A DNA stretch of 30,086 bases from an uncultured Bacteroides sp. (GTDB taxonomy: Bacteria; Bacteroidota; Bacteroidia; Bacteroidales; Bacteroidaceae): positions 1 through 30,086 of the forward strand of contig CABROZ010000014.1 of assembly GCA_902472795.1 (NCBI GenBank), written 5' to 3'. Of the stretch, positions 8,311-14,947 are shown piece after piece. Position 1 is the stretch's first letter. Every line of letters starts with the position of its first letter. The notes under the pieces are model-generated. The model ran no database searches and was not told the origin of the DNA. It saw only the letters and a list, made by a program, of their open reading frames with translations. The position numbers were made by a program, and so were the translations under genes.

Positions 8311-9198
8311 ATGAACCGTTATGTAGTCGGAATGGGCGAAGCACTGTGGGACGTGCTGCCCGAAGGGAAAAAACTGGGTGGAGCACCCGCCAACTTTGCT
8401 TATCATGTATCACAATTCGGACTGGAAAGCCGCGTGGTTAGCGCCGTGGGACAGGACAAACTGGGTGCCGAAATATTGGAAAACTTCCGTCAAAAGGAAT
8501 TGTACGGACTGATTGAGACTGTGCCTTACCCCACCGGTACGGTACAGGTAGAACTGGACGCCGAAGGCGTGCCTTGCTACGACATCAAGGAAGGCGTGGC
8601 ATGGGACAACATCCCCTACACGCAAGCCCTCGAAGGGCTGGCCCATCAGACGGGAGCTGTCTGCTTCGGCTCGCTGGCACAACGCAGCATCGTGTCGCGC
8701 CAGACCATTCACCGTTTTCTCGACGCCATGCCCGACGATGACGACACACTGCGCATCTTCGACATCAACCTGCGTCAGAGCTTCTATACCAAGGAAATAC
8801 TGTGCGAATCGCTTCACCGCTGCAACATCCTGAAGATTAACGACGAAGAGCTGGTCACCGTGAGCCGCATGTTCGGCTATCCGGGCATCGACCTGCAGGA
8901 CAAATGCTGGATTCTGCTGGCCAAGTACAACCTGAAAATGCTGATTCTGACCTGCGGCGTGAACGGCAGCTACGTCTTTACACCGGGAAACGTATCGTTC
9001 GTCGAAACGCCGAAGGTACAGGTAGCCGACACGGTGGGCGCAGGCGACTCGTTCACCGCTGCCTTTACCGCCGCCATTCTTCGCGGACGTCCCGTGGACG
9101 AAGCCCACAAACTGGCCGTAGCCACTTCGGCCTACGTCTGCACGCAGCAGGGAGCCATGCCCGTGCTGCCCAAGGAACTGACAGACCGCCTGGCATAA
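8311..9198 (+). CDS. PfkB-family carbohydrate kinase, probable fructokinase
   Basis: The 295-aa product is a typical ribokinase/PfkB-fold enzyme. The N-terminal sugar-binding signature is GEALWDVLPEGKKLGGAPANFA (split here between residues 8-17 and 18-29). The C-terminal signature is DTVGAGDSF, with anion-hole glycines and catalytic base D246. The GGAPANFA form and overall length are those of fructokinases that convert fructose to fructose-6-phosphate with ATP in the cytoplasm. It is the last gene of the PUL1 operon, 10 bp after the permease, and the two together provide uptake and activation of the released monosaccharide. Other PfkB sugar kinases (for example for 2-keto-3-deoxygluconate or ribose) are less likely but not excluded. 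Confidence 0.85.
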   Translation: MNRYVVGMGEALWDVLPEGKKLGGAPANFAYHVSQFGLESRVVSAVGQDKLGAEILENFRQKELYGLIETVPYPTGTVQVELDAEGVPCYDIKEGVAWDNIPYTQALEGLAHQTGAVCFGSLAQRSIVSRQTIHRFLDAMPDDDDTLRIFDINLRQSFYTKEILCESLHRCNILKINDEELVTVSRMFGYPGIDLQDKCWILLAKYNLKMLILTCGVNGSYVFTPGNVSFVETPKVQVADTVGAGDSFTAAFTAAILRGRPVDEAHKLAVATSAYVCTQQGAMPVLPKELTDRLA

Positions 9199-9216
9199 AC
9201 CGGTATGACGAAGAAA

Positions 9217-9253
9217 CTGCTCCGGCACAAATCCGAGGGAAATGCCGGAGCAG
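9217..9253. repeat. 11-bp perfect inverted repeat downstream of the fructokinase
   Basis: CTGCTCCGGCA (9217-9227) pairs perfectly with TGCCGGAGCAG (9243-9253) around a 15-nt loop. On the plus strand it is followed by CAAAAGGG and not by a T run, so it is not a classical terminator for the PUL1 operon. On the minus strand it is followed by TTTCTTC. It may stabilise the 3' end of the mRNA or act as a weak terminator. Confidence 0.6.
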
Positions 9254-9287
9254 CAAAAGGGAAAGAATAACATAATGAAAAAAAGCG

Positions 9288-9295
9288 TATTTTTG
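9288..9295 (+). promoter_or_regulatory. -7 element for the CobW-family gene
   Basis: TATTTTTG followed by C matches TAnnTTTG. No TTTG is seen at the standard spacing upstream. Expected start near 9302, giving a leader of about 20 nt. No recognisable Zur box is present around it. Confidence 0.5.
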
Positions 9296-9321
9296 CACCC
9301 GCAATTCTAAAGCATACCAAA

Positions 9322-10584
9322 ATGATGAATACAAAAGAAGTTCCGGTACTGCTGCTCACCGGTTATCTGGGCAGCGGAAAAACCACACTGGTCAATCAGA
9401 TTCTTGCCAACAAGCGCGGCATCAAGTTTGCCGTCATCGTCAACGACATCGGCGAAGTGAACATCGACGCCGACCTCATCCAGAAAGGCGGCGTTGTGGG
9501 CAAGAAGGACGACAGCCTGGTAGCCCTGCAAAACGGCTGCATCTGCTGTACGCTGAAGATGGACTTAGTAGAACAGATTGGCGACATACTGAAGATGCAG
9601 CGCTTCGACTACATCGTCATCGAAGCAAGCGGCATCTGCGAACCCGAGCCCATTGCCCAAACCATCTGCTCGATACCGACGATGGGCGGCATATATACCC
9701 GATACGGCATCTGCCGGCTCGACTGCATCGTCACCGTGGTTGACGCCCTGCGCATGCAGAGCGAGTTTGCCTGCGGCGACAACCTGACGCGCAAGCACAT
9801 CGACGAAGAGGATATCGAAAACCTCATCATCCAGCAAATCGAATTCTGCAACATCATCCTGCTGAACAAGGCTTCGGAAGTGAAACCCGAAGAACTGGGA
9901 CGCATCAAGCAGATCATCAAGACCTTGCAGCCGGCTGCCGAAATCATCGAATGCGACTACGGGCGCATCGACCTCGAACGCATCCTCAACACCCACATGT
10001 TCAACTTCGAACGCGTGGCCACCTCCGCCGGATGGATACGCGAGATAGAGCGTCAGGCTACCCCCGAAGAAGAACGCGAGGCGCACAGCTACGGCCACCA
10101 CGACCACGAGGAGCACGAGCACCATCATGATGAAGAACATGAACATCACCACGACGAGGACGACGAGCACGGACACCATCACCACCACCATCACGACCAC
10201 GAAGGCGGCGAGGTGGAGGAATACGGCATCCAGACGTTTGTGTACTACCGCCGTCCGGCGTTCAACATCCACAAGCTCGACCAGTTCATCGCCACCCGCT
10301 GGCCCAGCAACATCATCCGTACCAAGGGCGTGTGCTACTTCAGCCACAACCGCGACATGTCCTACCTCTTCGAGCAGGCCGGCGTGCAGAAGAAGCTGAC
10401 CGAAGCCGGACTGTGGTATGCCACTGCCCCCGAAGAAGACCTCATCGAACTGATGAAGCAGGAGCCGGGACTGATGCGCGACTGGGACGAGAAGTATGGC
10501 GACCGGATGCAGAAGTTAGTCTTCATCGGCCAGCACATAGACAAGGAGCAGCTGACACGCGACTTAGACGCCTGTTTAGAGTAA
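9322..10584 (+). CDS. COG0523 (CobW/ZNG1-like) GTPase, putative zinc metallochaperone
   Basis: The 420-aa product has all the hallmarks of the G3E GTPase subfamily COG0523: Walker A GYLGSGKT (residues 14-21), the metal-site motif C73-I-C75-C76 within NGCICC, switch region EASGICEPEPIA, and NK(A)S in LLNKASE for guanine recognition. A low-complexity acidic/His insert follows at about residues 255-295 with 21 His in 40 residues, including seven in a row. The CobW C-terminal domain (VYYRRPAFNIHKLDQFI) ends the protein. Family members hydrolyse GTP to deliver metal, usually zinc, to client enzymes; the His stretch is likely a metal store or sensor. It is a single gene with its own likely promoter and a strong terminator at 10609-10655. 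Start 9322 or 9325 (ATGATG) cannot be told apart. Confidence 0.9.
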   Translation: MMNTKEVPVLLLTGYLGSGKTTLVNQILANKRGIKFAVIVNDIGEVNIDADLIQKGGVVGKKDDSLVALQNGCICCTLKMDLVEQIGDILKMQRFDYIVIEASGICEPEPIAQTICSIPTMGGIYTRYGICRLDCIVTVVDALRMQSEFACGDNLTRKHIDEEDIENLIIQQIEFCNIILLNKASEVKPEELGRIKQIIKTLQPAAEIIECDYGRIDLERILNTHMFNFERVATSAGWIREIERQATPEEEREAHSYGHHDHEEHEHHHDEEHEHHHDEDDEHGHHHHHHHDHEGGEVEEYGIQTFVYYRRPAFNIHKLDQFIATRWPSNIIRTKGVCYFSHNRDMSYLFEQAGVQKKLTEAGLWYATAPEEDLIELMKQEPGLMRDWDEKYGDRMQKLVFIGQHIDKEQLTRDLDACLE

Positions 10585-10608
10585 CTAACATTTTGACACT
10601 TTGTATTT

Positions 10609-10655
10609 CACCTGCGGCGAGAATGCGATATTTCCGACCGCAGGTGTTTTTGTTT
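10609..10655 (+). terminator. Rho-independent terminator after the CobW-family gene
   Basis: CACCTGCGG (10609-10617) pairs perfectly with CCGCAGGTG (10638-10646), and TTTTTGTTT follows. It lies about 25 nt after the stop codon. Confidence 0.85.
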
Positions 10656-10789
10656 CCATTTTCCGAAGCGTTTTTCCGCATTCGTCTCTTCTACAACACG
10701 ATAGCGAAATATTGACATTCAGAATAGAAGAAAAACACTCCGCCCGACGGGAAAAAACCATGATTTCGGTTCCGAAATACCTTGTTGAC

Positions 10790-10899
10790 GAACGTAACAA
10801 GCAATGTTGGCGAGCCAAACAAGCATTCTGCGGGAGCCAAACAAGCAATCCACGAGAGCCGAACAAGTGTTCCGGAAGCGGCGAACAAGCATTTTTCTG
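10790..10899. repeat. 22-nt tandem repeat array, five units
   Basis: Five consecutive units of exactly 22 nt start at 10790, 10812, 10834, 10856 and 10878. Each begins with G, has AACAAG at unit positions 7-12 and T at position 16. The best conserved half is GAGCCAAACAAGCA (units 2 and 3 identical); the last 8 bases vary. A weak sixth copy may follow at about 10899-10920. There are no unique spacers of CRISPR length and no credible gene covers the array: the open frames here change frame between units because 22 is not a multiple of 3. The array lies between the terminators of two converging transcription units. A 16-bp near-palindrome, ATTTCGGTTCCGAAAT, sits just before it at 10763-10778, and a perfect palindrome GCATATATATGC lies at 10931-10942. 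Function unknown. Confidence 0.85.
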
Positions 10900-10991
10900 C
10901 TCCGAAAGACACTATTTTCGACTATTATCCGCATATATATGCAATTTAAAGACAGTTTTTGCCCGGTTCAACTTCTATTTCGGAAGTTTCA

Positions 10992-11018
10992 GAAAAAGGC
11001 CGTGTCAGCCAATACGGC
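10992..11018 (-). terminator. terminator of the yicC-gmk-nadD transcript
   Basis: Read on the minus strand, GCCGT (11018-11014) pairs with ACGGC (11003-10999) around a 10-nt loop and is followed by CTTTTTCT. The stem is short, but the U tract and the location about 50 nt after the nadD stop support it. Confidence 0.55.
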
Positions 11019-11067
11019 TTAATCATATCATTTTGAAAGGAAAACAAACAAAGAAGAAGTTTTTCTG

Positions 11068-11664
11068 TCACTCCGGCTTCACGACTTGAGAAGCCGTACG
11101 ATCATCCTCTTTGCACAACGCCTCGTACACCCGCGGATGGAGGAAGTAACGGATGTCGCGTCCCTCGGCAATGGCCTGCCGGATAAAAGTGGAACTGATT
11201 TCGAAGACGGGAGCCGACGTCATCCTGACCGTCGGAGGAAGTGTCCGAGGCTCAATCGGATAGCCCGGACGCGGATATACGATGAGCGGAGTCGTGGCCA
11301 GAATACGTTCCGACTCGCGCCAGCGCGGGAACAGCAGCCAGTTGTCCGACCCGATAATCAGATGAAAGACGTGCTGAGGATAGGCACGCCGAAGCTCGTC
11401 AAGCGTATGCACCGTGTACGAAGGTCGCGGCAAACGGAACTCGAAGTCGGACGCCCGAAACTTGAGATAGCCCTCGACGGCAAGCTGAACCAACTGCAGA
11501 CGCAACGAGTCGTCCATCAGTTCGTCGGCCTCTTTCAGCGGATTGCGGGGGCTGACCATAAACCATACCTGGTCCAGTCCCTCGTATTCGCAAAGGTAGT
11601 TGGCCAAAGCCAGATGTCCGATATGAACGGGATTGAAGGAGCCGCTGAAAATGCCGATGTTCAT
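11068..11664 (-). CDS. nadD: nicotinate-nucleotide adenylyltransferase
   Basis: The 198-aa product begins with MNIGIFSGSFNPVHIGH, which carries the nucleotidyltransferase ATP-binding motif GSFNPVHIGH (residues 8-17). It ends with the second signature ISSTFIR near the C-terminus, and SPRNPLK and IGSDNW are also typical of NadD. It converts nicotinate mononucleotide plus ATP to deamido-NAD in cytoplasmic NAD synthesis. The frame is open 23 codons further upstream, but the family consistently begins at this Met, so the start is at 11664. It is the last gene of the minus-strand cluster, 49 bp after the small membrane protein. Confidence 0.95.
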   Translation of the reverse strand: MNIGIFSGSFNPVHIGHLALANYLCEYEGLDQVWFMVSPRNPLKEADELMDDSLRLQLVQLAVEGYLKFRASDFEFRLPRPSYTVHTLDELRRAYPQHVFHLIIGSDNWLLFPRWRESERILATTPLIVYPRPGYPIEPRTLPPTVRMTSAPVFEISSTFIRQAIAEGRDIRYFLHPRVYEALCKEDDRTASQVVKPE

Positions 11665-11713
11665 CTGTATCACTGAAATTAGGAAATTAAACAAGGAAGT
11701 CCGTCGCAATGCC

Positions 11714-11953
11714 TTATTTCTTCCTGCCGCCACGCAAAGTGCGCCCCACCAAAAAGGCGTTATAGCCTGTGAAAAGCGCCATGAGCAACATGCATACCGT
11801 CAGTTCGTAATCCGAATAACAGTAGTACCCCACCGCCAGACCAATCAATGCAAGGCAGAGCACAATGTTGATGACCAACAGCACTTTATTCAACTTCGTG
11901 CGTCCCGCCATCGGCGAAGGCCTGTTGCCTGTATTTCTATTCAACGACTTCAT
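11714..11953 (-). CDS. small two-helix membrane protein coupled to gmk, 79 aa
   Basis: The ATG at 11953 overlaps the TGA stop of gmk as ATGA, which points to translational coupling. The protein has a basic, polar N-terminus (MKSLNRNTGN..AGRTKLNK), a helix at about residues 24-46 (VLLVINIVLCLALIGLAVGYYC), a short acidic turn (SDYE), a second helix at about 51-70 and a basic tail (RTLRGGRKK). The topology is most likely a hairpin with both ends inside. The frame is open to 12199, but that extension overlaps gmk and has no membrane-protein start. I recognise no family or function. Its position between gmk and nadD suggests only that it is co-expressed with housekeeping nucleotide genes. Confidence 0.75.
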   Translation of the reverse strand: MKSLNRNTGNRPSPMAGRTKLNKVLLVINIVLCLALIGLAVGYYCYSDYELTVCMLLMALFTGYNAFLVGRTLRGGRKK

Positions 11954-12513
11954 GACTGCAAGAATTGGGTGATTACTTCCAGTGCTTCGGCCTTGGCTTT
12001 CTCCAGGTCGTCGTTCACAATCACCTTGTCGAACTTCGGAGCAAACGAAAGCTCGTACTGGGCCTTTGCCACACGGTCTTCGATTACTTCGGGCGTATCG
12101 GTGCCTCGTCCAATAAGGCGGCGACGAAGTTCTTCCACCGAAGGTGGCTGGATGAATACCGACAGGGCGCGGTCGCCATAGAACTTTTTGATGTTGCATC
12201 CGCCCACAACGTCAACGTCGAACACCACGTTCTGTCCGTCGGCCAGCTGTTTCTCGACCTGCGCTTTCAGCGTGCCGTAGAAGCGGTCGTGATAGACCTC
12301 CTCGTTCTCCAGAAACTCGCCGTTGGCAATGCGGCGGCGAAACTCTTCGGGCGTCAGGAAAAAGTATTCTACACCGTCGCGTTCGGTTCCGCGCGGCGGA
12401 CGGCTGGTAGCCGATATGGAAAAAGCCAGGTTCAGGTGCTGCGTCAGCAGATAATTGATGATGGTTGACTTGCCCGAACCCGAGGGAGCTGAAAAGATAA
12501 TCAGTTTAGCCAC
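11950..12513 (-). CDS. gmk: guanylate kinase
   Basis: The 187-aa product is of standard length. It has the P-loop APSGSGKST (residues 9-17), the GMP-binding block ISATSRPPRGTERDGVEYFF and the following lid and helix region. It phosphorylates GMP to GDP with ATP and is essential for guanine nucleotide supply. It lies 67 bp downstream of yicC, a neighbourhood seen widely in bacteria, and its stop overlaps the next small gene. The assignment is secure. Confidence 0.97.
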   Translation of the reverse strand: MAKLIIFSAPSGSGKSTIINYLLTQHLNLAFSISATSRPPRGTERDGVEYFFLTPEEFRRRIANGEFLENEEVYHDRFYGTLKAQVEKQLADGQNVVFDVDVVGGCNIKKFYGDRALSVFIQPPSVEELRRRLIGRGTDTPEVIEDRVAKAQYELSFAPKFDKVIVNDDLEKAKAEALEVITQFLQS

Positions 12514-12580
12514 AACGATTCAATTAAAAATTTAAATATCTAAGTAGTTAAATTAAGAAAGGAAGAATTCTTCATTTTCA

Positions 12581-13459
12581 TCACATCACGTTCAGGACCT
12601 GTTCCTTGATCTGCTCCAGTTCGTCCTTCATCTGAACGACAATCTTCTGCATCTCGGCATGGTTGGACTTGCTGCCCAGCGTATTGATTTCGCGCCCCAT
12701 TTCCTGCGCGATGAATCCTAACTTCTTGCCCTGTCCGCTGCCGTTTTCCAGCGTGCTGATGAAGTATTTCAGGTGATTGGCCAGACGTTGTTTCTCTTCG
12801 TTGATGTCGAGCTTTTCGATGTAGTAGATGAGTTCCTGCTCCAGACGGTTCTTGTCGTAATCCACGCTCAGTGTTTTTTCCAAAGCTTCCGTAATGCGGT
12901 CCTTGATTTTTCCGACCCGTTCCTTCTCGTAAGGCTCAACGGTTTCAAGCAGATGGGTGATGTTTGCTATTTTCTCACGGAATTTCTTTTCGAGGGCGGC
13001 GCCTTCCTGCTTGCGGAAGTCCACTAAATGACCGATGGCCTCGCGCACGGCATCTGCCACCACGCTCCACTCCTCGTCGCTCACCTCGGTCGTTTCGTTC
13101 TTGGTCATCACGTCCGGCATACGCAGCAAAGCAGCGAACCAGTCTTCGGGCTCGGGAATACCCGTTGCAGCCGATATTTCCTTTATCCGATTGTAGTAAG
13201 CTGTCACTAATTCCTGATTGATGGGGGTAGCCAGCTGTTCGGCGTCTTTCTTCTCAATCCATAAGCTGAAATCCACCTTTCCGCGCTCCAGTGTCTTGGC
13301 TATTTCGTTACGGATTTCTATCTCTTTCTCTCGGTAAAGCGGGGCAATGCGTGTTGACAAATCCATTGCCTTGCTGTTAAGCGATTTTATCTCAACATTC
13401 ACTTTTTTATCGGGCAATTCGACTGTTGCCTTGCCATAACCCGTCATTGACTGTATCAT
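12581..13459 (-). CDS. YicC/YloC-family endoribonuclease
   Basis: The 292-aa product starts with the family signature MIQSMTGYGKATVEL and continues with VEIKSLNSKAMDLSTRI and the conserved C-terminal block FIAQEMGREINTLGSKSNHAE. Length and both domains match the YicC/YloC family, whose characterised members cleave RNA and take part in stress survival and small-RNA turnover. The middle is a long charged coiled-coil-like region. It is the first gene of the minus-strand cluster, with a short leader from the promoter at 13480-13510, and is followed by gmk. Confidence 0.93.
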   Translation of the reverse strand: MIQSMTGYGKATVELPDKKVNVEIKSLNSKAMDLSTRIAPLYREKEIEIRNEIAKTLERGKVDFSLWIEKKDAEQLATPINQELVTAYYNRIKEISAATGIPEPEDWFAALLRMPDVMTKNETTEVSDEEWSVVADAVREAIGHLVDFRKQEGAALEKKFREKIANITHLLETVEPYEKERVGKIKDRITEALEKTLSVDYDKNRLEQELIYYIEKLDINEEKQRLANHLKYFISTLENGSGQGKKLGFIAQEMGREINTLGSKSNHAEMQKIVVQMKDELEQIKEQVLNVM

Positions 13460-13479
13460 AATGCTTCTTAAGTTTTGCG

Positions 13480-13510
13480 CAAAATTACACGATTATTTTA
13501 AATACTGAAA
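13480..13510 (-). promoter_or_regulatory. yicC promoter
   Basis: On the minus strand TAATTTTG (13487-13480) matches TAnnTTTG, with TTTC 19 bp upstream (13510-13507) as a near -33 element. Transcription should start about 14 nt before the ATG at 13459. It overlaps the divergent tsaB promoter. Confidence 0.6.
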
Positions 13511-13527
13511 ATAATCATGTATTTTTG
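13497..13527 (+). promoter_or_regulatory. tsaB promoter
   Basis: TTTA (13497-13500), 19 bp, TATTTTTG (13520-13527) fits the Bacteroidota promoter with one mismatch in the -33 element. It lies back to back with the yicC promoter, so the two could interfere. The TSS near 13534 rules out the upstream in-frame ATG at 13517 as the tsaB start. Confidence 0.65.
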
Positions 13528-13552
13528 TCTGCTGATTAAAAGATTAGAAACT

Positions 13553-14245
13553 ATGTCATGTATCTTACATATTGAGACGTCCACTTCCGCCTGCTCGGTG
13601 GCAGTCAGCGAAGACGGACAAAACGTATTTACAAAAGAAGACCTGAACGGCCCATCTCACGCCGTTTCATTGGGAGTATTCGTCCAAGAAGCCCTGTCGT
13701 TTACCGACAGCCATGCCATGCCGCTCGACGCAGTAGCCGTCAGCTGCGGACCGGGTTCCTATACGGGCTTGCGCATCGGCGTATCCATGGCCAAAGGCGT
13801 GTGCTACGGACGCGACCTGAAGCTTATCGGCCTGCCTACGCTGAAGGTACTCAGCGTCCCCGTCCTGCTCTATCACGACGAGTTGCCCGACGACGCCCTG
13901 CTGTGCCCCATGATCGACGCCCGCCGCATGGAAGTCTATGCCGCCATTTACGACCGCGCCCTCAGACCCGTGCGCGACATTGCCGCCGACATTGTGGACG
14001 AAAACTCGTACACGGAATTTCTGAACGAACATCCCGTTTACTTCTTCGGCGACGGAGCCGCCAAGTGCAAGGAAAAGATAACCCATCCCAACGCGCACTT
14101 CCTCGACAACATCCGCCCGCTGGCCAGCATGATGTTCCCCCTGGCCGAAAAGGCAATGGCCGAACTGGATTTCAAGGACGTAGCCTATTTCGAGCCTTTC
14201 TACCTGAAAGAGTTCGTGGCCAGCAAGCCCAAGAAGCTGCTGTAA
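13553..14245 (+). CDS. tsaB: tRNA threonylcarbamoyladenosine biosynthesis protein TsaB
   Basis: Starting at ATG 13553 the product is 230 aa. It begins with MSCILHIETSTSACSVAVSE and carries the diagnostic ASKHA-fold block VSCGPGSYTGLRIGVSMAKG. TsaB is the scaffold partner of TsaD and TsaE in the complex that transfers threonylcarbamoyl to A37 of ANN-decoding tRNAs. An in-frame ATG lies 12 codons upstream at 13517, but it is within the predicted promoter. It is the first gene of the long plus-strand run that includes murA and rseP; the next gene starts 61 bp later. Confidence 0.94.
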   Translation: MSCILHIETSTSACSVAVSEDGQNVFTKEDLNGPSHAVSLGVFVQEALSFTDSHAMPLDAVAVSCGPGSYTGLRIGVSMAKGVCYGRDLKLIGLPTLKVLSVPVLLYHDELPDDALLCPMIDARRMEVYAAIYDRALRPVRDIAADIVDENSYTEFLNEHPVYFFGDGAAKCKEKITHPNAHFLDNIRPLASMMFPLAEKAMAELDFKDVAYFEPFYLKEFVASKPKKLL

Positions 14246-14306
14246 GCAAATGCTGCCAATAAAATATTCATTACCCAATATCTATTGTCAATTATCCATT
14301 AACGAA

Positions 14307-14933
14307 ATGCAATATAATACTCAACAGAAGCGGATGCCCCTCCCCGAATACGGACGCAGCATCCAGAACATGGTAGATCATGCTCTGACCATCGAAGACC
14401 GTGCCGAGCGCCAACGCTGTGCCAACACCATCATCAACATCATGGGAAACATGTTCCCCCACCTGCGCGACGTGCCCGACTTCAAACATAAGCTTTGGGA
14501 TCACCTGGCCATCATGTCCGACTTCAAACTCGATATCGACTATCCGTTCGAAATCATCCGCAAGGACAACCTGGACAACAAACCCGAGCCTATTCCCTAC
14601 CCCAGCACCAAAATACGCTATCGCCACTATGGCCGCACGCTGGAAGTACTGATACAGAAAGCCTGCGAAATGCCCGAAGGCGACGAAAAGCGCAATCTGG
14701 TAGCCCTGATCTGCAACCACATGAAAAAGGACTACATGACATGGAACAAGGACACGGTGGACGACCGGAAGATAGCCGACGACCTTGCCGAACTATCGAA
14801 CGGGAAACTGCAGATGACCGACGACATCGTACGCCTGATGGCCGAACGGATTGAGCAGAACTATCGCCCCAGCAAGTCCAACAACGGCAACAATAACCGG
14901 AACAACAAGAACAATAATAAACGGAAATTCTAA
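14307..14933 (+). CDS. DUF4290 family protein with Asn/Lys-rich tail
   Basis: The 208-aa product, from MQYNTQQKRMPLPEYGRSIQ, matches my recollection of the Bacteroidota-specific DUF4290 family of unknown function. The N-terminal two thirds are mostly helical and highly charged (YGRSIQNMVDHA, ERQRCANTIINIMGNMFP, IRYRHYGRTLE). The last 20 or so residues are a low-complexity basic tail of Asn, Lys and Arg, which may contact nucleic acid. The frame is open 19 codons upstream, but that part looks like translated intergenic AT-rich DNA. It sits between tsaB and murA, 14 bp before murA, so it is likely co-transcribed. There is no signal peptide. Function not known. Confidence 0.85.
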   Translation: MQYNTQQKRMPLPEYGRSIQNMVDHALTIEDRAERQRCANTIINIMGNMFPHLRDVPDFKHKLWDHLAIMSDFKLDIDYPFEIIRKDNLDNKPEPIPYPSTKIRYRHYGRTLEVLIQKACEMPEGDEKRNLVALICNHMKKDYMTWNKDTVDDRKIADDLAELSNGKLQMTDDIVRLMAERIEQNYRPSKSNNGNNNRNNKNNNKRKF

Positions 14934-14947
14934 ATCCCTGCAACACC

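Larger units (their letters stand above)
10585..11067. other. convergent intergenic region, 483 bp
   Basis: This stretch has no gene I can support. It holds the plus-strand terminator (10609-10655), the 22-nt tandem array (10790-10899), two palindromes (10763-10778 and 10931-10942) and the minus-strand terminator (10992-11018). Several short open frames exist, but none has a plausible start, composition or conserved motif. Confidence 0.7.

Noticed and set aside
10081..10347. Minus-strand 260-aa and plus-strand 90-aa open frames over the His codons
   Set aside because: They are shadows created by the CAC/CAT-rich stretch of the CobW-family gene.
10790..10899. CRISPR array
   Set aside because: Units are directly contiguous with a 22-nt period, have no unique spacers of 30 nt or more, and no cas gene is in the window.
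10601..11089. 162-aa plus-strand open frame and overlapping minus-strand frames in the convergent gap
   Set aside because: They run through terminators and the 22-nt repeats, show no conserved motif and have intergenic composition.
11954..12199. N-terminal extension of the 79-aa membrane protein
   Set aside because: It lies fully inside gmk in another frame; the ATGA overlap at 11950-11953 is the natural start.
12562..12573. Palindrome GAAGAATTCTTC between yicC and gmk
   Set aside because: It is a 12-bp AT-rich palindrome without a repeat partner or promoter context and could arise by chance.
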